Positions 17,363-25,615 of a stretch of 50,883 nucleotides of DNA are shown piece after piece. Within the stretch, counting starts at the first letter, position 1, and each line of letters begins with the position of its first letter. The notes beneath the pieces are model-generated. The model made no database searches. It had not been told where the DNA came from and saw only the letters and a list, made by a program, of their open reading frames with translations. The translations under genes and the position numbers were made by a program. This stretch comes from Terriglobia bacterium (lineage in GTDB: Bacteria; Acidobacteriota; Terriglobia; UBA7540): positions 1 through 50,883 of the forward strand of contig JAIQGH010000008.1 in assembly GCA_020072655.1 (NCBI GenBank), read 5' to 3'.

Positions 17363-17635
17363 TCAGACGGCAACGGCTGTGGATTGGCTTTCAAAGGCCA
17401 CCGCAGGCGGGGGCGCCCACACGCCATCTCTCAGTTTGTACCCGGCCTCGGTGAGAACTTCCTCGAGAGTCCCCTGGTCTTTCGCCGTGACCACGAAGAG
17501 ACGGACCGCCTCATCAAGCGCCTGGCGAGCGGCATCTGGCGACGGACCGGCGCTCATCACGTCCAGCGGCATCGCATGCGCGACGAAGTAGTTCCCTTCT
17601 TTCCAGATCTGAACCGTGTACTCGATCCGCATCAC
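17363..17635 (-). CDS. hicB: HicB-family antitoxin
   Basis: A 90-residue partner of the toxin. It has the degenerate RNase-H-like HicB fold: YTVQIWKEGNYFVAHAMPLD, then GPSPDAARQALDEAVRLFVV. No helix-turn-helix or ribbon-helix-helix DNA-binding tail is obvious, as in short HicB forms. Two ATG codons begin the frame and either could be used. Confidence 0.85.
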   Translation of the reverse strand: MMRIEYTVQIWKEGNYFVAHAMPLDVMSAGPSPDAARQALDEAVRLFVVTAKDQGTLEEVLTEAGYKLRDGVWAPPPAVAFESQSTAVAV

Positions 17636-17809
17636 AGCTATCCTAGCACGCGACTATTCGGCAGCATAGCCCCGGATCACAGACAAGCCTCCTCTTGCCT
17701 CCCCAAAGCGACCGTCGCCCGTAAGCGCGCCCTGCGCTGGAGACCGCCAAATCGGTGGGGTACCCGCGGCTGCGGCGAGAGACTTTTCCCACCTCCGCCA
17801 TTTTGTCCG

Positions 17810-17838
17810 TTGAATTCTAATGGCAAATATGCTAGTCT
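17810..17838 (+). promoter_or_regulatory. Possible promoter for ndh
   Basis: TTGAAT (17810-17815) and TAGTCT (17833-17838) are 17 bp apart. If used it would give ndh a leader of about 325 nt running through the direct repeats and heptads. Confidence 0.35.
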
Positions 17839-17920
17839 GCAGGTGTACATAGCAAAGGGGCGGGCGCTTGCCCGCCCTTCGGCGTTTCTGGAGGGACCCA
17901 AGACGCCAATTCAAACTCGA

Positions 17921-17952
17921 GGAACGAACCCACGATGTGCTTTAGAATCAAG
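17921..17952. repeat. Direct repeat, copy 1 (partner 18031-18062)
   Basis: The sequence ends GATGTGCTTTAGAATCAA and matches the second copy with one substitution and one single-base length difference. The copies start 110 bp apart. The intervening DNA includes degenerate heptads. Confidence 0.8.
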
Positions 17953-18030
17953 AGGGGGACAAAAAGACCGCGCTCAGAAGCCAGGAGTCAGAAGTGACAA
18001 TGGGAAAGCGAGAAAAACAACGAGGATTGA

Positions 18031-18062
18031 GGAAACGAACCCAAGATGTGCTTTAGAATCAA
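18031..18062. repeat. Direct repeat, copy 2 (partner 17921-17952)
   Basis: Second copy of the element described at 17921-17952. It is followed within 6 bp by a new heptad array based on GGATYNR. Confidence 0.8.
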
Positions 18063-18067
18063 TAAAA

Positions 18068-18116
18068 GGATTCGGGATCAAGGATCAAGGATTCAGGGAG
18101 CGGGAGGAAGGACAGC
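18068..18116. repeat. Degenerate heptad array (GGATYNR)
   Basis: Consecutive 7-mers read GGATTCG, GGATCAA, GGATCAA, GGATTCA, GGGAGCG, GGAGGAA, GGACAGC. The strict 7-bp register is kept while the words drift. Confidence 0.7.
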
Positions 18117-18169
18117 GACTGGTGACAAGCGAAGGGCGGGGCTGCTCGCCGCCGTTCGGAGATGAATCC

Positions 18170-19447
18170 ATGACCCCTTTGGCAAAACCCCAAGTATTGA
18201 TTGTGGGCGCGGGATTCGGCGGGCTCTATGCCGCCAAGGCCTTGAAGAATGCGCCCGTCGAGGTCACCGTCATCGACCGCCGCAACCATCACCTCTTTCA
18301 GCCGCTGCTCTATCAGGTGGCGACGGCGGGGCTCTCGCCGGGCGACATCGCCTATCCCATTCGTGCCGTGCTCGCCCGACAGAAGAACGTGCGCGTGTTG
18401 CTGGGGGAAGCGGTCGGCGTCGATCTCGCGTCCCGCCAGGTTCTCCTGCGCGACGGCCAGCTTTCTTACGACTACCTGATTCTTGCCCCCGGCGTCCGCC
18501 ACGCCTATTTCGGCCACAACGATTGGGAGAAATGGGCTCCCGGCCTCAAGACTCTCGAAGACGCCCTGGAGATACGCCGGCGGATTCTGCTGGCCTTCGA
18601 GCGGGCGGAGCGGGAGACCGACGAGACGCGACGCCGGCAACTCCTCACCTTTGTCATCGTGGGCGGCGGCCCGACCGGCGTCGAGCTGGCCGGAGCCCTC
18701 GCCGAGATTTCCCGGCACGTGATGGTGCGCGACTTCCGGGCCATCGATCCGCGCGAAGCTCGCATTATCCTGATCGAAGGCGGCCCACGCATTCTCGCAA
18801 CTTATCCCGAGGACCTTTCCGCCCAGGCCGAGGCTGCGCTCAAGAGGATCGGCGTCGAAGTGTGGACGGGCTCGGTGGTGACTGGCGTCGATAACTCCGG
18901 CGTCGTTGTGAAGGGTCAGAAGGTTCCTGCCGCCACCACGCTTTGGGCTGCGGGCGTCGAGGCTTCGCCCCTCGCGCGTTCGCTCGGCGTCGAACTCGAC
19001 CGCGCCGGTCGCGTCAATGTTCAGTCCGACTTGACGCTACCGGGCCACCCCGAGGTATTCATCATCGGCGATCTAGCCGCCTTGCGAGACAAGGACGGCA
19101 AGCCGCTGCCAGGCATCGCCCCCGTCGCCATCCAGCAAGGTCGGCATGCAGCGCGAAACATCTCGCGCGCCTGCCGGGGGCTTTCCCCCGAGCCATTCCA
19201 GTACATCGACCGCGGCACCCTGGCGACCATCGGCCGCGCCGCCGCGGTAGCCGACTTCGGATGGATCAAATTTTCGGGGTTCTTTGCCTGGATAACCTGG
19301 CTCTCCGTCCACATCTTCTTCCTGATCGGCTTCCGCAATCGCTTCGTTGTCATGTTCGAATGGGCCTGGGCCTACTTCACCTACCAGCGCGCGGCAAGGC
19401 TGATTACGGGCGACATCGATGGCCGGGGTCCCGCCTCGGAGGGCTGA
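18170..19447 (+). CDS. ndh: Type II NADH dehydrogenase (NDH-2)
   Basis: Monotopic flavoenzyme of 425 residues passing electrons from NADH to quinone without pumping protons. The FAD site is LIVGAGFGGLYAAKALKN near the N-terminus, the NADH site is FVIVGGGPTGVELAGALAEI, and the late FAD contact is VFIIGDLAALRDKDG before GIAPVAIQQGRHAARNI. A hydrophobic C-terminal segment (ITWLSVHIFFLIGFRNRF) should hold it on the membrane. The ATG at 18170 precedes TPLAKPQVLIVGAG; the upstream open frame is repeat DNA. It would feed the quinone pool used by the respiratory module at 33.7-39.9 kb. Confidence 0.93.
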   Translation: MTPLAKPQVLIVGAGFGGLYAAKALKNAPVEVTVIDRRNHHLFQPLLYQVATAGLSPGDIAYPIRAVLARQKNVRVLLGEAVGVDLASRQVLLRDGQLSYDYLILAPGVRHAYFGHNDWEKWAPGLKTLEDALEIRRRILLAFERAERETDETRRRQLLTFVIVGGGPTGVELAGALAEISRHVMVRDFRAIDPREARIILIEGGPRILATYPEDLSAQAEAALKRIGVEVWTGSVVTGVDNSGVVVKGQKVPAATTLWAAGVEASPLARSLGVELDRAGRVNVQSDLTLPGHPEVFIIGDLAALRDKDGKPLPGIAPVAIQQGRHAARNISRACRGLSPEPFQYIDRGTLATIGRAAAVADFGWIKFSGFFAWITWLSVHIFFLIGFRNRFVVMFEWAWAYFTYQRAARLITGDIDGRGPASEG

Positions 19448-19782
19448 GGGCCAGCCGTCCGCTACCACATCTGGGGCCGCCCCCGGAAAAACCCCACAAT
19501 CTTGTGGTTTTTCGCTTTACAAGCCGCCGGTTTCATGCTAGGGTTACCTCGACGTTTCGGGGATCCTCGCGTCAACCACATCTGTGCGCCAGATGGAGTG
19601 ACCGGGTCGAAAAGAAGAGGGATTGAGCGGCAACGTCATTCGCCCAAAAGGCGAAACCCACCGGATATGTCCCCGGCAGGGCTGCTTGTCTCTCTAAAGC
19701 TCCTGGTTACAGGTCCGGTGTGTAAAGTTTCGACAGCTTTGAGCCCACCACGTCCTGGGGGACGGCTGGGGAGGTAAGCGCC
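19448..19782. other. Intergenic region between ndh and smc
   Basis: The 335-bp gap holds no gene. It begins with the ndh terminator hairpin at 19487-19512. It later contains a TTCGCCcaaaaGGCGAA hairpin near 19648-19664. I compared the stretch by eye with common riboswitch signatures (TPP, SAM, c-di-GMP, cobalamin, glycine) and found no match. The ribosome site GGGAGG before the smc TTG lies at its end. Confidence 0.4.
19487..19512 (+). terminator. Rho-independent-type terminator of ndh
   Basis: AAAAACC and CCACA pair with TGTGG and TTTTT around a short ATCT loop, with a two-base C bulge, giving a hairpin that ends in a T-run about 40 bp after the ndh stop. Confidence 0.6.
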
Positions 19783-22700
19783 TTGTACAAGCTCAAAAGG
19801 GTCGAACTCTTGGGGTTCAAGTCTTTTGCGGATCGCACGCGTCTGGAACTCGCCGACGGCATTGCGGCGGTGGTTGGCCCGAACGGCTGCGGCAAGTCAA
19901 ACCTTTCGGACGCCATCAGTTGGGTGCTCGGTGAACAGAGCGCCCGGTCGCTGCGCGGCGAGCGCATGGCCGATGTGATTTTCAACGGCACAAGCGCACG
20001 CCCGCAAACCGGCATGGCGGAAGTCAGCTTGACGCTAGTGAATCCCGAGTACACGCAAGCCGATTCTGGCGAGAGCGAGCTGAACCCATCGCTTTTTCCT
20101 GGGACCGAGGGCTCGACGGCTGACGCGGAGCCTGGATCGAAGGGCGATCATCCGGCCGCTGACCGCGCGCCCGCGATTCCCCATCGCGCCGGCGAGACGG
20201 TGGTCACGCGGCGACTCTTCCGCTCCGGCGAGAGCGAATACCTCATCAACGGCGAAGCCTGCCGCCTGCGCGACATCCAGGACCTGTTCATGGGGACGGG
20301 TCTCGGGCCGGAGTCGTACGCCATCATCGAACAGGGCCGCATCGGACAGATCCTGAGCTCCAAGCCGTCCGACCGCCGCGCCATCATCGAGGAGGCCGCC
20401 GGCGTTTCGAAATTCAAGACGCGCAAGCGCCTGGCCGAGGCCAAGCTCGAATCCTCGCGGCTGAATCTGGCGCGCATCACCGACATCCTCGAGGAAGTCA
20501 CCAAGCAGGTGAACTCGCTCAAGCGGCAGGCATCCAAGGCTCGCCGGTTCCGCGAAATGCAAGAGGAGCTGCGCGGGCGCCTGAAGATCGTCTTGACTTC
20601 CCGGTTGATGGCGCTCGAGGGGGAATGCCAGCAGCTGCGCGGCGAGCTCGGCGCTCTGCAATCTTCCTGCGCGGAGGCTGCTCAGCACCTGGACGAAATC
20701 GATCGCGAGCAGAAAGCCGCCGCCACCCGCTACGATGACCTCGAAACACTGCTCTCCCAGCTGCGGAAATCCATCTCGCAAGGTGATCTTGAACGCGAAC
20801 GGTTGCAGGCGCGCATCGAGCAGGTCCGCCAGCAGGCCACGAGCCTCGAAGCCCGCGGCGTCGATGCAACGCGGGAAGCCGAGGCCCTGCAAGTCCGACT
20901 CGCTTCGCTTGATCAGGAAGCGGTCGATCGCGCGCGCCAAGCGGAGTCGCTGCAAAGCGAGCTCACGACCGCCCAGGATGCCGCCCGGCAATTGTTAGCT
21001 CGCCAGGAAGAACTGGTCGCGCAAACCGCCCAAGCCGAAGGCCAGATCGAAGCCAGCCGGCAGGCCTTGCTTGTCGCCGTCAGCGAGTCCGCTGAGCTGC
21101 GCAATCAGCTTGTGCAGGCTGAAGAAATGGGCTTGGCGCTCGATCGCCAGGCTGCCCGCTCCCGCGCGGATTGCGAAGCTGTGGAGCAAGCGAGGCTACA
21201 TCTGCAGCGCGAGCTGGAAGCGTTTGCCAGCGAGCAGCAGCGCGGCCACAGCACGCTCGCCGAACTCGTGAACTCCGTGAACCGGACTGCGGCGGCACTC
21301 GAACAAGCGCGGCAGGAGGAAATCACCCGGCGCACGGAGGTGGAAACGCTGCGTCAGGACTTCTCCGGGGCGGTAGCGCGCAAGCAGGCGCTCGAAGAAT
21401 CCCTGGCGCGCCATGCCTATTCGACGGAAAGCGTTCGGAGGCTTCTTTCCGCAAACCGCTCCGGCAGTGGGAACGGATTCCATCCGCTGGGTGTACTGGC
21501 GGACTTTGTAGAAGTCGCTCCCGGCTATGAGGAAGTCGTGGAGGATTTTCTCAAGGCCGAACTCGATTGCGTCGTCGTTGAACGCCACGACGAGGCGCGC
21601 ACGGGAATCTCCTTGCTCAAGAGCGAAGGCACCGGGCGCTCGACCTTCTTCGTGACCCACTTCCCCGCGAACGGTCACACCAACGAAAACTCCGATGCCG
21701 AGATTCGCGCGACCGCGGGAGTGGTGGCGCCAGTGGGCGAGCTGGTTCGCTTCGAACCTCGTCTGGGTCTGAACGGTGGCCTCGCGCTGCCCGAGCTGGC
21801 GAACTCCTATGTGGTCGCTGACGCCGCGACTGCCGAAAGCCTGGCGGCGTCCTATCCCGAGTGTCATTTTCTGACAACCTCCGGCGAGCACTATCACCAC
21901 CGGCTGGTCGAGGGAGGAAAGGGCAAGAGCGCTGGCCCGCTGGCGTTGCGACGCGATTTCCGCGCGCTGGAGCGCCGCCTCGCGGAAGTGGAATCCAAGC
22001 TGCGCGCGGCGGAGGCCGCCTTGAGCGACGTCACGGTCCGCACCGCGCGTCTTGAGGAAGAGCTTCGCGGCCTCACCGCAGCCAAGCTCGAAGCGGAAAA
22101 GAAAGCCGTGGTCGCCGCTGAAAAGCTACGCCAGACGCGCGAGTCGTTCGACCGCACGAGCGAACGCCTGCGGGTCCTGCGCCAGGAGGCCGCGGCACTG
22201 GAATCCGAGCATCGCGCCGTTGCGGAGCGCCAAACCTCCCTGCGGGCTCAGCTCGAGACGGCCGCCAGCGAGCGGGCCCGGCGCGAAGAGCGGGTCGCCG
22301 TCGCCTCCGGCCTAGTCCGCGAACTGCGCGCGCAGCTCGACACGCTCAGCCAGGACATCGTGGACGCGCAGGCGCGGTCGAGCGCGCTCGAAGAACGAAA
22401 CCGCGCGCTCGAAGCCGAGCGCGCGCGCCTCGCTACCCAGGCAGAGGAAGTTCGAGGGCGAATCCGCCGCCTCGAAGAACAGTGCCAGGGATGGCTCGAG
22501 CAGCAGCGCCAGCTCGCGCAGGAAAGCCAGGCCAGCCGGCTGCGCTTCCAGCTCTTGGAGAGCGAACAACGCGCGTCGCGCGAGCGGCACCACCTGCTTG
22601 AGGAAGAGTCGCACACCGTCCGGGCGCGCCGCGACGAGCTCAACCCGCAGATCGAGGCCGCCCGCGCGGAGCTCGATGCGCATCGCGAGAAGCGCTCGGA

Positions 22701-23514
22701 GATTGAGGTGGCCCTGGCGCGCGCGGAATCCAACCAGGCGCATCACTCCGCGCAGTGCCGCCAAGAGCTTCACAGCGAGCCCGCTGCGCTGCTCGCCGAG
22801 CTTCCCGCGGAGCAGGCGCTCTCGGGCGATCCCCTCCTCGCCGCCGAGGAGCAAGTGTGCGAGCTGAAGACGCGCATCGAGAACCTCGGCCCGGTCAACA
22901 TGATGGCGCTCGAAGAACTTCAAGAAGCCGAAGAGCGCTATGACTTCCTGGAAACGCAGCGGCAAGATCTGCTGGCTTCCATCGAGGACACCGCGCAGGC
23001 GATCAAGGAAATCGACCAGGTCTCGCGGCAGCAGTTCCTCGAAGCCTTCCAGGCCATCAACATCTATTTCGCCGAATCCTTCCGGACGCTGTTTGGCGGA
23101 GGCATCGGGGAGATGCGCCTCAGCGATGAGAGCGACGCCGAGAGCGGCATTGACATTGCCGCCCAGCCGCCGGGCAAGCGGCTGCAGAACGTCCTGCTGC
23201 TCTCCGGCGGCGAAAAAGCGCTGGCAGCCTTGGCGCTGCTGATCGCCCTTTTCCGCTACACGCCCAGCCCCTTCTGTATCCTCGACGAGGTGGACGCGCC
23301 CCTCGATGAATCCAATGTCGATCGCTTCACGCGTCTGATCCAGGTGATGAGCCGGCACACGCAGTTCATTCTCATCACGCACAACAAGCGGACGATGGAG
23401 ATCTCCGAGGTCATGTACGGCGTCACGATGGAAGAGCCCGGCGTCTCCAAACTTGTCTCTGTCCGGTTCGATGACGTGGCCCGCGAGCCGGAGGAGGTCC
23501 CCGTCCTCGCCTGA
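19783..23514 (+). CDS. smc: Chromosome partition protein SMC
   Basis: Condensin ATPase of 1243 residues that compacts and segregates the chromosome. The head begins LYKLKRVELLGFKSFADRT (TTG start, GGGAGG box upstream), with Walker A GPNGCGKSNLSDAISWVLGE. Long coiled coils flank a hinge at about residues 555-690 (FHPLGVLADFVEVAPGYE, GKGKSAGPLALRR). The C-terminal head carries the ABC signature LLLSGGEKALAALALL and Walker B FCILDEVDAPLDESN. A low-complexity insertion at about residues 85-140 lies in the N-terminal head. The ScpA and ScpB genes are not in the window. Confidence 0.95.
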   Translation: MYKLKRVELLGFKSFADRTRLELADGIAAVVGPNGCGKSNLSDAISWVLGEQSARSLRGERMADVIFNGTSARPQTGMAEVSLTLVNPEYTQADSGESELNPSLFPGTEGSTADAEPGSKGDHPAADRAPAIPHRAGETVVTRRLFRSGESEYLINGEACRLRDIQDLFMGTGLGPESYAIIEQGRIGQILSSKPSDRRAIIEEAAGVSKFKTRKRLAEAKLESSRLNLARITDILEEVTKQVNSLKRQASKARRFREMQEELRGRLKIVLTSRLMALEGECQQLRGELGALQSSCAEAAQHLDEIDREQKAAATRYDDLETLLSQLRKSISQGDLERERLQARIEQVRQQATSLEARGVDATREAEALQVRLASLDQEAVDRARQAESLQSELTTAQDAARQLLARQEELVAQTAQAEGQIEASRQALLVAVSESAELRNQLVQAEEMGLALDRQAARSRADCEAVEQARLHLQRELEAFASEQQRGHSTLAELVNSVNRTAAALEQARQEEITRRTEVETLRQDFSGAVARKQALEESLARHAYSTESVRRLLSANRSGSGNGFHPLGVLADFVEVAPGYEEVVEDFLKAELDCVVVERHDEARTGISLLKSEGTGRSTFFVTHFPANGHTNENSDAEIRATAGVVAPVGELVRFEPRLGLNGGLALPELANSYVVADAATAESLAASYPECHFLTTSGEHYHHRLVEGGKGKSAGPLALRRDFRALERRLAEVESKLRAAEAALSDVTVRTARLEEELRGLTAAKLEAEKKAVVAAEKLRQTRESFDRTSERLRVLRQEAAALESEHRAVAERQTSLRAQLETAASERARREERVAVASGLVRELRAQLDTLSQDIVDAQARSSALEERNRALEAERARLATQAEEVRGRIRRLEEQCQGWLEQQRQLAQESQASRLRFQLLESEQRASRERHHLLEEESHTVRARRDELNPQIEAARAELDAHREKRSEIEVALARAESNQAHHSAQCRQELHSEPAALLAELPAEQALSGDPLLAAEEQVCELKTRIENLGPVNMMALEELQEAEERYDFLETQRQDLLASIEDTAQAIKEIDQVSRQQFLEAFQAINIYFAESFRTLFGGGIGEMRLSDESDAESGIDIAAQPPGKRLQNVLLLSGGEKALAALALLIALFRYTPSPFCILDEVDAPLDESNVDRFTRLIQVMSRHTQFILITHNKRTMEISEVMYGVTMEEPGVSKLVSVRFDDVAREPEEVPVLA

Positions 23515-23550
23515 CGTCTCCTGACCCAAGAAATGGCCCGCTGATGTGAC

Positions 23551-23590
23551 GCCCCGATTCATCGGGCCAAATGCTTTTTCTTTTGTCAAG
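23551..23590 (+). terminator. Hairpin and T-rich tract after smc
   Basis: CCCGAT/ATCGGG (23553-23566) lies 37 bp after the smc stop and is followed by a T-rich segment, GCTTTTTCTTTTG. It also belongs to the CCCCGAT..ATCGGGG palindrome family seen elsewhere in the window. Confidence 0.5.
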
Positions 23591-23641
23591 ACCCCGCAAA
23601 AATCTGTCGCACCGGAGAAAATCGCGTGCGCGCTTTTTCCA

Positions 23642-23669
23642 TTGACAAGCCGGAGTGTTGTTCTAGAAT
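23642..23669 (+). promoter_or_regulatory. Strong sigma-70 promoter of purC
   Basis: A perfect TTGACA (23642-23647) is 16 bp from TAGAAT (23664-23669), one base from TATAAT. Transcription would begin about 23676, some 11 nt before the GTG start of purC, leaving no room for a ribosome site. The message may be nearly leaderless. Confidence 0.65.
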
Positions 23670-23686
23670 GTGGACTCGCAACCACC

Positions 23687-24595
23687 GTGACAGAATCAAC
23701 CCAATCCTTAGTTCTGCGCGAAACACATTTGCCCGGCGTTCCTCTTCATTCGCGGGGGAAGGTCCGGGACATCTACGAGGCGAGCGATGATGAGCTGCTC
23801 ATTGTTGCCACGGACCGCCTCTCGGCTTTCGATGTGGTCATGGCGCAGGGGATTCCGGACAAGGGGCGGGTCCTGACGCAGCTCTCGTGTTTTTGGTTCC
23901 AGTTCTTCCGGGACGACGTCCCCAGCCATTTCTTGACGGCGGATGTGCAGAAATATCCTGCAGCGCTGCGCCCCTTTGCGGACCAACTGGCCGGGCGCTC
24001 GATGCTGGTGAAGAAAGCCAAGCCCTTGCCCGTCGAGTGCGTGGCGCGCGGTTACTTGGCGGGTTCGGGATGGAAGGACTACTGCGCGACGGGCACCATC
24101 TGTGGCGTGGAATTACCCGCGGGCCTGCAGGAAGCCTCGCGGCTCGACGAGCCGATCTTCACGCCCGCCACCAAGGCCATGTCGGGCCATGACGAGAACA
24201 TCTCCTGGGCCGAAACCGTGGAGATTGTCGGCCTGGCTACGGCTGAGAAAATCCGCAATGACACGCTCCGGCTCTACACGAAAGCCCGAGAGTACGCTGA
24301 GAGCCGTGGCATCTTGATTGCCGACACGAAATTGGAGTGGGGATTGCGCGGCGAGGAGATCATCCTGATCGACGAAGTCTTGACGCCCGACTCCTCACGC
24401 TTTTGGCCCAAGGACGGCTACCAGCCGGGCCGCTCGCAGCCGTCGTTTGACAAGCAGTTCGTACGCGACTACCTGGAATCGCTGCATTGGAACAAGCAGC
24501 CGCCGCCACCGCCGCTGCCGCCCGCGGTGGTCGAGAAGACGAGCGAGATGTACCGCGACGCCTATCGCCTCCTCACGGGACGCCCGCTCCCTTGA
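23687..24595 (+). CDS. purC: SAICAR synthetase (phosphoribosylaminoimidazole-succinocarboxamide synthase)
   Basis: ATP-dependent ligase of de novo purine synthesis joining CAIR and aspartate. The 302-residue size and the motifs HSRGKVRDIYE, DRLSAFDVVMAQGIPDKGRV, PLPVECVARGYLAGSGWKDY and EIILIDEVLTPDSSRFW are typical of the longer PurC form. The GTG at 23687 is chosen from the family N-terminus and the promoter immediately upstream; the 47 codons before it are unlike PurC. It sits alone between smc and the CvpA gene, without other pur genes. Confidence 0.94.
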   Translation: MTESTQSLVLRETHLPGVPLHSRGKVRDIYEASDDELLIVATDRLSAFDVVMAQGIPDKGRVLTQLSCFWFQFFRDDVPSHFLTADVQKYPAALRPFADQLAGRSMLVKKAKPLPVECVARGYLAGSGWKDYCATGTICGVELPAGLQEASRLDEPIFTPATKAMSGHDENISWAETVEIVGLATAEKIRNDTLRLYTKAREYAESRGILIADTKLEWGLRGEEIILIDEVLTPDSSRFWPKDGYQPGRSQPSFDKQFVRDYLESLHWNKQPPPPPLPPAVVEKTSEMYRDAYRLLTGRPLP

Positions 24596-24625
24596 GGGCT
24601 TGGGCCCCTGCTTGGGCAGCGCAGT

Positions 24626-25177
24626 ATGGGGATGGGGAAGTGGCTTGACGGGATTCTGGTCGCTGTGGTGCTGGTTTCAGTTGTCGCGGCGGCCCTCAAA
24701 GGTTTCGTTCGGGAACTGATTTCTCTGGCGTCGGTTCTGGCCGGCCTGGTCATCGCAGCCCTTTGCTACCGGCGGGCCGGCGCGTGGTTTGATGATTTAA
24801 CGAGCTCGCATCAGGTGGCCCTCGGATTGGGCTTCCTGACGTTGTTTGTCGGCGCCCTGGTAGTCGGCGCTGTGGTTTCATTTTTCGCCAAGAGACTTAT
24901 TCAGAAAGCGGGACTGCAGTGGTTCGACCGGTTCCTGGGCGGCGTTTTCGGCCTGGCCCGGGGAATCGTCGTCGATGGTGTCCTGCTGATGGTGCTGCTG
25001 GCGTTCTCCATCAAGGTGGAGGCCGTGCAGCGTTCCACTCTGGCGCCTTACATCGTCCTGGGGGCCCGCGTCATCGTCCTGACGATGCCCGCCGACTTAA
25101 AGGCGGAATTCCAGAGCGGTTTCGGGAAATTCCGGCAGGCACTTATCGAGAACGATCGGAAAGCGAGCGGAAACTGA
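24626..25177 (+). CDS. cvpA: CvpA-family membrane protein
   Basis: An inner-membrane protein of 183 residues with four hydrophobic helices and the family opening WLDGILVAVVLVSVVAAALK GF, followed by the RFLGGVFGLARGIVVDGVLL motif (split here into two short quotes: GLARGIVVDGVLL is the diagnostic one). CvpA proteins are linked to colicin V production and, in other species, envelope stress; purF is a common neighbour, which gives some sense to purC being next door. It starts 30 bp after purC and is likely co-transcribed with it. Confidence 0.82.
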   Translation: MGMGKWLDGILVAVVLVSVVAAALKGFVRELISLASVLAGLVIAALCYRRAGAWFDDLTSSHQVALGLGFLTLFVGALVVGAVVSFFAKRLIQKAGLQWFDRFLGGVFGLARGIVVDGVLLMVLLAFSIKVEAVQRSTLAPYIVLGARVIVLTMPADLKAEFQSGFGKFRQALIENDRKASGN

Positions 25178-25217
25178 CCGCGACCCCCAGCGAGATTTCG
25201 CAACCTGGAGTTCTCCC

Positions 25218-25451
25218 GTGAAAGACCAGCTTGAAGCCCTTGTGTTACAGATGATCGAGCACGATATCGGTTTCGAAGATGCCGTGGCGGAGTTCGAAAG
25301 GCGGTTTATTAAGCGGATCCTGGAGAACTCCAACGGCAATCAGTCGCGAGCCGCCAAAGCCCTCGGCATTCACCGCAACACGCTGAGCCGCAAGATCGAG
25401 ATCCTCGCCCTCGACCAGCGCCCCAACCGCCGCAAGCGCCTTCGACGCTAG
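25218..25451 (+). CDS. Fis-type helix-turn-helix protein
   Basis: A 77-residue protein with a C-terminal Fis-like DNA-binding domain: ILENSNGNQSRAAKALGIHRNTLSRKI, the last helices found in Fis and at the end of NtrC-type activators. The N-terminal 30 residues form one amphipathic helix that could dimerise. It starts with GTG at 25218, 40 bp after the CvpA gene. Its targets are unknown. Confidence 0.85.
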   Translation: MKDQLEALVLQMIEHDIGFEDAVAEFERRFIKRILENSNGNQSRAAKALGIHRNTLSRKIEILALDQRPNRRKRLRR

Positions 25452-25472
25452 ATTAACCTGATGAGGAAGAGG

Positions 25473-25491
25473 TGGCACGCGCCTCTGGCGC
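25473..25491. terminator. Perfect hairpin after the Fis-type gene
   Basis: CACGCGCC and GGCGCGTG pair perfectly around a TCT loop. It lacks a T-run but lies just after the stop codon and before the convergent gene. Confidence 0.45.
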
Positions 25492-25615
25492 GTGATCCGC
25501 GTTGCAGGTGTGCCCGGCACGAGACAGACCTCCGCCCGACGCGGCCTCTTCACCGCGCCGGGGAGGCAGGCCTGAAATGCAGAGAGGGATGAACCGAGGC
25601 TCGCCTCTCGACCGA

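Larger units (their letters stand above)
17636..18169. other. Gene-free repeat-rich region upstream of ndh
   Basis: This 534-bp stretch has no convincing gene. It contains a GGCGGGCGCTTGCCCGCCC hairpin near 17859-17877, a 31-32-bp direct repeat (17921-17952 and 18031-18062), and heptad repeats at about 17975-17998 and 18068-18130. The open plus-strand frame across it reads only repeat-derived peptide. The heptads end about 40 bp before the ndh start. Confidence 0.6.

Noticed and set aside
17384-18169. The long open frame upstream of ndh as an N-terminal extension.
   Set aside because: It runs through direct repeats and heptads, overlaps hicB on the other strand and gives peptide unlike NDH-2.
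19448-19782. A known riboswitch or SRP RNA in the ndh-smc gap.
   Set aside because: No conserved core of the common classes was recognised; only simple hairpins were seen.
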